A DNA stretch of 64,000 nt from assembly GCF_000487995.2 (NCBI RefSeq), contig NZ_CP097562.1, forward strand, positions 741,001 through 805,000, given 5' to 3'. Below, piece by piece: positions 16,397 to 24,461 of this stretch (positions within the stretch are counted from its first letter, which is position 1; each line of letters begins with the position of its first letter). The position numbers and the translations under genes are program-made. A model generated the notes under the pieces. That model searched no databases. It saw only the letters and a program-made list of their open reading frames with translations, and was not told the origin of the DNA. This stretch comes from Mucispirillum schaedleri ASF457 (GTDB taxonomy: Bacteria > Chrysiogenota > Deferribacteres > Deferribacterales > Mucispirillaceae).

Positions 16397-17443
16397 TTAT
16401 TTTTCAGGCATAAGATTTTTGAAAACAGCTGCTGCATCATCTATTTTTTCAAGGAATTTTTCAATAATTACTGGGTCAAAATGAATACCAGCTTGACTTT
16501 TTAAATATTCTACAGCATGCTCTAATGTCCATGAATTTTTATATACTCTTTCAGAAATTAATGCATCAAATACATCTGCAACAGCAACAATTCTGCCATA
16601 TAAATGTATGCTGTCCCCTTTTAATCCATTAGGATACCCACTGCCATCATATTTTTCATGGTGTGATAAGGCAATAATGGCACCAGCTTCTAAATACTTG
16701 CTTTTAGTGCCTGAAAGTATCTCATAACCTTTTGTGGCATGAGTTTTCATTATATTATATTCTTCTTCTGTAAGTTTTGATGATTTATTTAATATGCTGT
16801 CTGAAATACCAATTTTACCAACATCATGCAAAGGTGCAGAATAAAGCATTAATTCTATATCTTCATGACTCCCGCCTAAATTTTCCATTATTATAGCAGA
16901 ATATTTGCCTACTCTTAGAATATGGTTTGCAGTATCTTTATCTTTATATTCTGATGCTCTTGCAAGCAAAAGCAGTGATTCAAGCTCTCTTTCCTTAACA
17001 GTTTTTACTGCCTGCTCTATTTCATACTGTAACATATTAGTTTTATTATACAGTTTAAGCCTTGAACCACGAAGACATGCCATATTTTTTAATAATGCCT
17101 GCAATATATGACTGCTTAATGGAAGTAAAAAAAAATCTATTACACCAGCATTATATGCCTTGATTTTTTCTTCTTCACTATCAATATCTGTTATTAAGTA
17201 GATAAGCAAATCTTCATCATACTTATGCACTTTTGAAACTAAATCAATAAGTTCTGCTCTGCCATCATAGTCAATAAAGAATATATCTATACTGTCGCGG
17301 CTCATAATATGCTTCATCACTTCATTAATATCATTAATGTATGAAACACCTATATCTATTGGTATGGCTGCATTTGCTACTATATCCCTGCAATCAGAAA
17401 ATGTATTATAATATAAAAGATTTAACTTTCTTGTATCTGTCAT
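16397..17443 (-). CDS. HD-GYP phosphodiesterase with a degenerate receiver domain
   Basis: 348 residues. The C-terminal HD-GYP domain (from ~150) is complete: H174, LHDVGKIG (H206-D207), KTHATKGYEIL, HHEKYDGSGYP (261-271) and VADVFDAL, so cyclic-di-GMP hydrolysis is expected. The N-terminal 120 residues fold like a receiver (IFFIDYDG, D58 in the phosphoacceptor position), but the acidic pair expected near residue 11 reads LLYYN and the conserved lysine near 107 is leucine (FFLLPLS). Phosphorylation is therefore doubtful. The gene overlaps the large hybrid kinase by 4 bases, so the two are co-translated. Cytoplasmic. Confidence 0.92.
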   Translation of the reverse strand: MTDTRKLNLLYYNTFSDCRDIVANAAIPIDIGVSYINDINEVMKHIMSRDSIDIFFIDYDGRAELIDLVSKVHKYDEDLLIYLITDIDSEEEKIKAYNAGVIDFFLLPLSSHILQALLKNMACLRGSRLKLYNKTNMLQYEIEQAVKTVKERELESLLLLARASEYKDKDTANHILRVGKYSAIIMENLGGSHEDIELMLYSAPLHDVGKIGISDSILNKSSKLTEEEYNIMKTHATKGYEILSGTKSKYLEAGAIIALSHHEKYDGSGYPNGLKGDSIHLYGRIVAVADVFDALISERVYKNSWTLEHAVEYLKSQAGIHFDPVIIEKFLEKIDDAAAVFKNLMPEK

Positions 17444-20400
17444 TTAAAAATCTCAATAGAATGTTTTATTTTATATATAACATCTTTTAGTTCATCAATT
17501 AATGAAAAAACATTCTCATTCATACCATCTTCAACATTCTGCTTAATTTTATAAAGCACATTTAAAGCAAGTGTAAACTGATATTTTTCTGACAAGGCAA
17601 GCAGTTTATTAATAATATATAATGATGAGCCTTCATTAAACTCACTTACTGCATGTAAGAGAGTTTGAGCATAATGCCATGAAATTTGGCAGTATTCATT
17701 CACCGCTGCAGCAATTAATTTATGGTCATCAGATTTAATATACTCTGCAACACCTTTTGCTACATCTTCATTAAACAATATCTGCTCTTTATTTAAATAT
17801 CTGTTTAATACTACTTCCAGTTTATTTTTTACAATAGGTTTTGCAACAAAATCATCCATTCCAGCATTAATATATTCATCAACATCATCTTCTACTACAT
17901 TAGCAGTAAGAGCAATAATAGGAACATGAGGCAGTTTCATTTCTCTTTCATAAGCAACTATTTCTCTTGCTGCAGTTAACCCATCTTTTATAGGCATATA
18001 TACATCCATAAAAATCAAATCATACATGTTTTTCTTATATTTATCTACTGCTATCTGTCCATTTTCTGCTATATCAACTTTAAGCCCCATATTTTTAAGC
18101 AAAATTTCTGAAAGCCTGTTATTTACTTCATTATCATCTACAAGCATAATAGAACCAGAGAAAATATTTTTTTCTGTTTTTTTGTTTTTAGCAAGGTATG
18201 ATTTATTGTAACCAAGTATATCTGACAGCACTGATATAAGTTTTGACATACTAAGGGGTGGAACAAGCGGATACACATTTGTATCACCTAAATCATATAT
18301 TCTATTATCAAGAGAAGTAATACTGAATATGATAAAAGATTTTTCAGGAAACTCATTTACTACTTTTTTAATAAAGTCATATTCATTATCATCATAACTA
18401 ATACCAACTATTTTTATATCATCTGGACGAATATCATCTATATTTGTAGTATAGCGAACTTCAACTTTAAGATTTTTAATATATTCTTCATAAAGCTCTT
18501 TTGCAGGGCAGTTTTCTTCACATCCTAAAAGTATAATATGTGTATTAGAAAAATCTGTTTTCATTTGTGTATCTTTTCTATCAACAACAGGCAGCTCTAA
18601 TGTAAAATAAAACTCACTGCCTTTGCCGTATTCACTGTATACATTTAGTGATGAGTGCATAGACTGAGTTAAACTTTTGCATATTGCAAGCCCTAAACCG
18701 CTGCCGCCATACTGATGGGTAATAGATGTATCTGGCTGTGAAAAAGCATCCATCATCATTTTCTGCTGCTCTTTTGCTATGCCTATACCATTATCTTTAA
18801 TAGATATTCTGATTTTGCATTTATCACTGTTTTTTGAAATTACTGTTGCTCTGACTATAACTCTGCCTTTTACATCAGTAAATTTAATAGCATTAGATAT
18901 AAGGTTAATTATTATCTGCCTGATACGCAGCGGGTCACCTAAAAGATATTTAGGCATATCTATACTAAACAAGCATATTAATAAAATATTTTTATCCATT
19001 GCTTTTGTCGCATAAATTGCAACAGAATCTTCAAAAACTTTCCATGAATTAAACTCTATTGATTCCAGCTGCATTTTACCACTTTCAATTTTAGAAAAAT
19101 CTAATATATCATTAATAATACTAAATAAACCATCTGAACTGGAATTAATAATTTTTAAATATTCTTTTTGTGTAGTATCAAGATTAGTTTCCTTTAATAA
19201 ATCAATAAATCCCATAATACCATTAAGTGGTATGCGAATTTCATTACTCATATTTACAAAAAATTCACTTTTTGTTTTTTCTGCATCTTTTGCTCGTTTA
19301 AGAGCAGCCTGTAACTGCCTATCCTGTTTCTTCCTAAGAGATGCATCTCTTAATATATATAATATACTAAGTTTATCCTGATACATTATTTTAGATATTG
19401 ATATGTCTACAGGAAATTTTGATTTATCAGAGCGAAGTGCTTCAATTTCTAAAGATTTACCTTCTTGAGTATCTGAAAGAATAACATTTTTATATTCATT
19501 TGATATGATATTAGTAATAACAGGCTTGCCTACTAAATCTATATAATCTACTTCAAAAAGTGATTCAAATGATTTATTAACAAGTAAAATATTATTATTT
19601 TCATCTGCAATTAATATTGCATCATAAGCTTTAGAAAATATTCTATGAAACATAGATGCACTTTCTTTATAGCTTTTTTCTGCTTCATATCTTTCTGTAA
19701 CATTTACACCTATTGCAGTTATAAACTGAACAAGATGACCATCTTCAAAATCTCTGCTTGTAAATACAGAAAAAGTCCATTCTATAAAAGCTGTTTTGTC
19801 ATTCAGCTTTATTTCAGTAATTAAATGAAGTACTTGGGCATCACCAGCTCTAAGCATTGATACAATATATACTATTCTTCGTTGATATTCATCAGGCACT
19901 ATTTCTTTATAGTTTAATCCTAGTAAATCTAAATCTGGATAAAAATCCTTAATAGCATTATTTGTTCTAATAATTTTATCATTATCATCTATAACAAATA
20001 TTATAAACCCTTTGGCATCAAGAATACGGGTAATAAAATCTTTTTCTTTTTTTAATTCCTGAGCAATAAGTGCCTTATTAGATATAGTATCTTCTAGCGC
20101 CTTTTTTACTTCTTCTGTCTGCTTTTCATTTTCCATTAATATAGTAATCATTGTATCAAAAGATTTTACCAAATCATTAATCTCTTTATAAGAGCCATGC
20201 ACATCTATTGGTAAACTTTCACCAGAAGCAATAGCCATACAGCTTTTCTGCATCTGTCTGATAGGCTTTGTAATAAAATATGCAAAAGCCGTAGTTACTG
20301 TCAGCAGAATAATAAGGACTGGTATAATCATATTACGCATTAATATTTTAATGGGAACTACTTCGCTAATTATTTCACTTAATTCCATGCGGACAAATAA

Positions 20401-21591
20401 CATCCATTTAAGGTTTCCAATATTAACTGGTGAATAATATGTAACAATATCTATTCCATCAACAGTTTTAGAAAAATCATAACCTTTATTTCCTGCATAA
20501 GCATCTAATGATGGATTTCTTAAAATTGAACCATAGTAAGCAACTGTGCCAAACTGCTCTACCATATCATAAGCAACAGATGGATTTTTAATATTTTTTA
20601 AAAGTGCAAGATAATCCTGCCTGTTTTCAACTAAATACCGCTTATTTGAACGAAACTTATCATTTAAATTTGTAATATAAACATCACCAGTTTTACCTAA
20701 ACCTTCTTTCTGCCAGTTATTGTTATCTGATAATATTGTGTCTATAAATAAAGATGACAAAACTAAAACAATGCTGCCATAATATTTAGAATCTTTAAAT
20801 ATTGGCGAAATAATAAAAAATGCAGGGTATCCATCTAATGGCATATATGGCTGCATATCTACAAAATAATAATCAGTGCCACCTTCATTTACCATAGAAT
20901 GAAATTTTGAAATTTGATTTGAAAGACCCTTTATCCAGTGTGATGATATAAGATTATGACCTAAAACAGAGCTTTTTCGTGGAGTAAAAACTATGTCATC
21001 ATCAGATGACACAAACAATATATTTTCAAATCCTGATGTATCTAAAAGTAGAGAAAAAGTATTAGAAAAATATTCTGACAGCTCTTTATATTTTTTAATA
21101 AATGGCTCATTATAATTAATATCTTTCATAGACTCTATGCCTATTTTCTCCATTAAATCCATACATTGAGCAATAATGCCAGAGTTACTTACAGGCACAG
21201 CATAATTAGATGATATATTAAGATAATTAAGAATTGGCTTATTGTTATACTGCCCTGCATACTGTTTTGAAAGCTCATTTCTGCATACTTCAACAGTTTC
21301 ACTGCTGATACCATTTGACAGATTATTATAAGCATTAAATAATTTATCTAAACCATACGCATCTGAATTAGTCTTTAAAAACCTAAGAATAGGATTTTCC
21401 ATATAGTGAACAGCATTTTGAAGCTGTTTAACTTTTATATTATGAATAATTTCTAAACGGTCAACTCTTGTGTTAATAACATGATTTTTTACTGCAAAAT
21501 AAACAACAGCCATCATTAGTAATATGGCTATTGCACTTGTTAAAAAGAAACCTAAAAAAAACTTTACAGCAATACTTTTGTTACGCAACAT
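17440..21591 (-). CDS. large membrane hybrid sensor kinase-like protein with Asn in place of the phospho-accepting His
   Basis: 1383 residues. Order: membrane segment (~10-32), extracytoplasmic double-Cache-like region with GKTGDVYITN and DIVTYYSPVNIGNLKW (~35-410), second membrane segment (~420-445), HAMP, coiled coil, two PAS domains (~525-790), HisKA, HATPase (NLISNAIKFTD, DNGIGI, GGSGLGLAI), a degenerate receiver-like region, a full receiver (D1196 in FMDVYMPIKDG, K in AKPI) and a C-terminal helical Hpt-like region. The H-box reads MSNEIRIPLNG: residue 783 is Asn (codon AAT) where the family has His. The C-terminal region also lacks a clear Hpt histidine. Likely a pseudokinase or allosteric partner of the co-translated HD-GYP protein. 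Confidence 0.92.
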   Translation of the reverse strand: MLRNKSIAVKFFLGFFLTSAIAILLMMAVVYFAVKNHVINTRVDRLEIIHNIKVKQLQNAVHYMENPILRFLKTNSDAYGLDKLFNAYNNLSNGISSETVEVCRNELSKQYAGQYNNKPILNYLNISSNYAVPVSNSGIIAQCMDLMEKIGIESMKDINYNEPFIKKYKELSEYFSNTFSLLLDTSGFENILFVSSDDDIVFTPRKSSVLGHNLISSHWIKGLSNQISKFHSMVNEGGTDYYFVDMQPYMPLDGYPAFFIISPIFKDSKYYGSIVLVLSSLFIDTILSDNNNWQKEGLGKTGDVYITNLNDKFRSNKRYLVENRQDYLALLKNIKNPSVAYDMVEQFGTVAYYGSILRNPSLDAYAGNKGYDFSKTVDGIDIVTYYSPVNIGNLKWMLFVRMELSEIISEVVPIKILMRNMIIPVLIILLTVTTAFAYFITKPIRQMQKSCMAIASGESLPIDVHGSYKEINDLVKSFDTMITILMENEKQTEEVKKALEDTISNKALIAQELKKEKDFITRILDAKGFIIFVIDDNDKIIRTNNAIKDFYPDLDLLGLNYKEIVPDEYQRRIVYIVSMLRAGDAQVLHLITEIKLNDKTAFIEWTFSVFTSRDFEDGHLVQFITAIGVNVTERYEAEKSYKESASMFHRIFSKAYDAILIADENNNILLVNKSFESLFEVDYIDLVGKPVITNIISNEYKNVILSDTQEGKSLEIEALRSDKSKFPVDISISKIMYQDKLSILYILRDASLRKKQDRQLQAALKRAKDAEKTKSEFFVNMSNEIRIPLNGIMGFIDLLKETNLDTTQKEYLKIINSSSDGLFSIINDILDFSKIESGKMQLESIEFNSWKVFEDSVAIYATKAMDKNILLICLFSIDMPKYLLGDPLRIRQIIINLISNAIKFTDVKGRVIVRATVISKNSDKCKIRISIKDNGIGIAKEQQKMMMDAFSQPDTSITHQYGGSGLGLAICKSLTQSMHSSLNVYSEYGKGSEFYFTLELPVVDRKDTQMKTDFSNTHIILLGCEENCPAKELYEEYIKNLKVEVRYTTNIDDIRPDDIKIVGISYDDNEYDFIKKVVNEFPEKSFIIFSITSLDNRIYDLGDTNVYPLVPPLSMSKLISVLSDILGYNKSYLAKNKKTEKNIFSGSIMLVDDNEVNNRLSEILLKNMGLKVDIAENGQIAVDKYKKNMYDLIFMDVYMPIKDGLTAAREIVAYEREMKLPHVPIIALTANVVEDDVDEYINAGMDDFVAKPIVKNKLEVVLNRYLNKEQILFNEDVAKGVAEYIKSDDHKLIAAAVNEYCQISWHYAQTLLHAVSEFNEGSSLYIINKLLALSEKYQFTLALNVLYKIKQNVEDGMNENVFSLIDELKDVIYKIKHSIEIFK

Positions 21592-21890
21592 ACTATATCC
21601 TTATAATGCAATACTAAGCATTATTTTAACCGCTATATTAAACCATATTTATTATATGAAATCAATTAAAAATCTATGCTGATATATACTATTAAAGATA
21701 TTTAAAACTTTATTTTTAAACTAAATAATCATGTTGCATAAAATGAAACATACATATATATTATAAATGTAAACACTGATTCTCTAATGATGTTAAGTTT
21801 ATTATTAACTATGTTATACAGTAAAATAACCATTAATTTTTTTAAGTGTATGCCGATAAGTTAATAAACCACTTTGCAGGAGTGTCTAGT

Positions 21891-22187
21891 ATGAATTATG
21901 AAGAATATATCACAGATATACAGCAGGCAGCAAAAGAATATTTAAGCACTGGCAATATAATATTTGGTATACTACTGCTTATTGGTATAATTGCAGGTCT
22001 TCTTTTCTTTTTTATATATGTAAGAAAAGAATATTATAGAAAACGCTCAGAAATAGATACTTTTCTTATAGAAGACAAGCAGAAAACAGACATTTTTGTT
22101 CCCGGTCTTTCTGACAAACAGGAAAGAAATCCACATAAAAAAACATTTTTTGAAAAATTATACAGAAAATTAAACCAAGATGATTAA
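21891..22187 (+). CDS. small single-pass membrane protein, unknown
   Basis: 98 residues from the ATG at 21891, chosen because AGGAG lies 8 bases upstream; an in-frame ATG at 21846 has no ribosome site. One membrane helix (GNIIFGILLLIGIIAGLLFFFIYV cut at its centre by Gly residues, ~20-43), then a positively charged KEYYRKRSE stretch and a polar, lysine-rich tail, so the tail is probably cytoplasmic. No family recognised. It is divergent from the hybrid kinase with ~300 bases between them, in which I see A+T-rich sequence and no clear motif. A repeat array follows downstream. Confidence 0.65.
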   Translation: MNYEEYITDIQQAAKEYLSTGNIIFGILLLIGIIAGLLFFFIYVRKEYYRKRSEIDTFLIEDKQKTDIFVPGLSDKQERNPHKKTFFEKLYRKLNQDD

Positions 22188-22246
22188 TTTAGATTTTAAA
22201 ATGATTAAATCTAGAGTTTTTGTAAGTTCAATTATGAATGATATAT

Positions 22247-22651
22247 GTCATACTGAGCCAAAGGCGAAGTATCTTAATAAATTTATATTAAAAAATTCAT
22301 CCATGAATTTTTTAAACCACACTCTGCCGAAACAAGTTCGGCTATCGCTCACTAAAGACGGCTCGTCCTGAGCCTGATTCCATGTCATATATAATTTAGA
22401 TTTTTCGCCTGCAAAATCAGGCTCAAAATGACTGTAATATGAGAACTCTAGGTCTTACTGAGCCACGAAGTATCTTAATAAATTTATATTAAAAAATTCA
22501 TCCATGAATTTTTTAAACCACACTCTGCCAAAACAAGTTCGGCTATCGCTCACTAAAGACGGCTCGTCCTGAGCCTGATTCCATGTCATATATAATTTAG
22601 ATTTTTCGCCTTTAAAAATCAGGCTCAAAATGACTGTAATATGAGAACTCT
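22247..22651 (-). repeat. two ~205-bp copies of the dispersed repeat in tandem, reversed
   Basis: Copies begin at 22247 and 22452 with GTC(A/T)TACTGAGCC. Each includes a perfect 13-bp-arm palindrome TTAAAAAATTCAT-CC-ATGAATTTTTTAA (first at 22288-22315), a GCCGAA/TTCGGC hairpin, the GGCTC/GAGCC hairpin, and module B (..TTTTTCGCC..AATCAGGCTCAAAATGAC). The second copy is cut off by the IS3-family element, and the array resumes on the other side at 24107. Confidence 0.9.
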
Positions 22652-22673
22652 GAACTTACCCAAAAATTTTGAA

Positions 22674-23474
22674 CTAAGCCACTAAATAAATTTCTTTTTC
22701 CTGTAAAGGTGTAAGTCCATTAGCTTTTATTCTGTAATTATTATAGAAATCAATATATTTTTCAAGTTCATATTTAAACTGTTCTATATTTTTGAATTTG
22801 TTAATATAAACCAATTCACATTTTAAAGTAGCAAAGAAACTTTCCATAACAGCATTATCATAGCAGTTGCCACGCCTTGACATACTCTGCTCTATATTAT
22901 TTTCCTTTAATAACTTTCTAAATTGATTAGCCTGATATAATATACCCTGGTCTGAATGTATCATTAACCCTGTTGTATCTTTTGTTTTATCTATTGCCTG
23001 TTTTAAATTATCTATTACCATTTCTTCATTATTATATTTGCTTACACTGTATGCTGTTATTTCTCTGTTATACAAATCCATTATTGCTGATAAATACACC
23101 TTTTCATTATTAATTTTTATCTCTGCCACATCTGTTACCCATTTTAAACATGGTTTCTCACTTGTAAAGGCTCTGTTTAATTTATTGCTGCATATATGAC
23201 TTACTCTGCCTTGTTTATACCTTTTCTTAACCCTGATTATTGATGAAATATTTAATTCCTTCATTAATTTTGCTACTGTCTTCCTGTCATAAGTATAACC
23301 CAGTTTCTCTAATGCCTTTGTTATTCTTGGATAGCCGTAAGTCTTGTTAGATTTTTCATATATTTCTAATATATATGCCTTGACTTCTGCATATTTATCT
23401 AATGCAGCAGGCTTTTTAACATTATAATAGTAAGTGCTTCTTTTCATATTACTCACAGACAACAGGATATCCAA
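22674..23474 (-). CDS. IS3-family transposase OrfB, copy 1
   Basis: 266 residues counted from a TTG codon. The frame is open further upstream (..EKAQIITALRLYYSLDILL..), as expected if it is made as a -1 frameshift fusion with OrfA. The HTH_21-type segment (KTYGYPRI..LEKLGYTYDRKTV) precedes an rve integrase core with DDE residues D115 (WVTDVAEI), D175 (IHSDQGILY) and E211 (AVMESFFATLK), giving the DD(35)E spacing of IS3 enzymes. Role: cut-and-rejoin transposition of the element. Differs from copy 2 only within residues 33-107. Confidence 0.95.
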   Translation of the reverse strand: MDILLSVSNMKRSTYYYNVKKPAALDKYAEVKAYILEIYEKSNKTYGYPRITKALEKLGYTYDRKTVAKLMKELNISSIIRVKKRYKQGRVSHICSNKLNRAFTSEKPCLKWVTDVAEIKINNEKVYLSAIMDLYNREITAYSVSKYNNEEMVIDNLKQAIDKTKDTTGLMIHSDQGILYQANQFRKLLKENNIEQSMSRRGNCYDNAVMESFFATLKCELVYINKFKNIEQFKYELEKYIDFYNNYRIKANGLTPLQEKEIYLVA

Positions 23475-23500
23475 ACTGTAATACAGCCTTAATGCAGTTA

Positions 23501-24058
23501 TTATTTGTGCTTTTTCTGTTGAACTCTCTGTTCCTTTGACTGCATTAAGGCTTCCAGCTTTTTTAAATATGCATTCTCCGCTGACTTGTAATAAAGCTCT
23601 TTTTCAAGCTCTGATATTCTCTCTTTTAATTGTCTTACTTCTTCACTATCATCTGATTTAGTGAGTTTAATATCAGTAGAGTTTGAGTGTTTACTCTTTT
23701 TACTGTTCGGGATATTCTTATCTGACATATTATCTCCAATAAACTTACTGCAAAACTTATTCCAGTCATATATTACTGATGCTGATGGTATATTAAAATA
23801 TAGTGCTGTCTGCTCATAACTTAAATTATTTGATGCCTTATAAGTTAACACATTTAATTTAAAATCTCTACTATATTCATTGCGGGTAAAGCTATGATGT
23901 AAACTTGATTCGCCTGAATGCTTATATCTGTTATAGATATTACATATTACTCCTTTATGAATTTTACAGCATCTTGATAATTCACTGGCACTCATTATTC
24001 CATTTTCTATGACTGTTACTAGATATTTCTTAAACTCATAGCTGTATTTTCTTGCCAT
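23501..24058 (-). CDS. IS3-family OrfA, copy 1
   Basis: 185 residues from the ATG at 24058, which has GGAG 5 bases upstream; a GTG two codons earlier overlaps that ribosome site. N-terminal helix-turn-helix (SASELSRCCKIHKGVICNIYNRYK), a second one (LSYEQTALYFNIPSASVIYDWNKF) and a C-terminal leucine-zipper-like coiled coil (EVRQLKERISELEKELYYKSAENAYLKKLE). DNA-binding partner of OrfB. The end contains an A5G run where ribosomes could slip -1 into orfB. The protein is identical to the copy 2 product. Confidence 0.93.
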   Translation of the reverse strand: MARKYSYEFKKYLVTVIENGIMSASELSRCCKIHKGVICNIYNRYKHSGESSLHHSFTRNEYSRDFKLNVLTYKASNNLSYEQTALYFNIPSASVIYDWNKFCSKFIGDNMSDKNIPNSKKSKHSNSTDIKLTKSDDSEEVRQLKERISELEKELYYKSAENAYLKKLEALMQSKEQRVQQKKHK

Positions 24059-24106
24059 ATACACTCCTTATATGGTTAGTACAACTTTTTCGGGTAAGTT
24101 CACTCT

Positions 24107-24182
24107 ATGTCTTACTGAGCCAAAGGCGAAGTATCTAAAAAATAAATAATTTAAATATATTATACATTACTGCAATATAAAT
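24107..24182 (-). repeat. dispersed intergenic repeat, continuation beyond the IS
   Basis: ATGTCTTACTGAGCC..GGCGAAGTATCT followed by the ATAATTTAAATATATTATACATTACTGCAATAT block. Same orientation as the array left of the IS, so it is probably the third unit of that array. The rest of 24183-24408 is A+T-rich without recognisable features. Confidence 0.8.
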
Positions 24183-24408
24183 AGTATATATATTATTTCA
24201 CTGCTGTAATATATGTAATTTAAAGTATATGCTTCATTAAGCTGTTTTCTATAAAGCCTATTTTGTCAGAAAAATATCCCCGCAAAAAAAGAATATCATA
24301 ATAATATATATTATATAAGTTAAAACATACATTTATCATATTAGTGATTAATTATTTATCAATTATTTCAGTATTATTTTATCATATAAAGCTCTTAAAA
24401 TGAAAAGA

Positions 24409-24438
24409 ACCCCACTTGTTTCTACAGCAAATGGGGTC
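24409..24438 (-). terminator. terminator of the RND efflux operon
   Basis: On the minus strand ACCCCATTTG / CAAGTGGGGT forms a 10-bp stem (one G-T pair), followed by TTCTTTTCATTTT. It lies 24 bases after the RND pump stop. Confidence 0.8.
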
Positions 24439-24461
24439 TAAATCAAATCATATTTTAAATT

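Larger units (their letters stand above)
22652..24101 (-). mobile_element. IS3-family insertion sequence, copy 1 (1450 bp)
   Basis: Termini GAACTTACCC / GGGTAAGTTC form inverted repeats extending ~25 bases with mismatches. The element is flanked by a 5-bp direct repeat ACTCT (22647-22651 and 24102-24106), the expected target duplication. It carries orfA and orfB in the leftward direction. It landed inside the dispersed repeat array at the junction between units. A second copy of the same length lies inverted at 29111-30560. The orfA product plus orfB DDE domain and a -1 frame relation place it in the IS3 family, perhaps near IS150. Confidence 0.95.

Noticed and set aside
16243-16440. 65-codon open frame on the minus strand
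   Set aside because: It overlaps the end of the HD-GYP gene, and part of it is dispersed-repeat sequence; no ribosome site.
22180-22371. 63-codon open frame on the plus strand
   Set aside because: Mostly translated repeat sequence; similar repeats elsewhere are not open in this frame.
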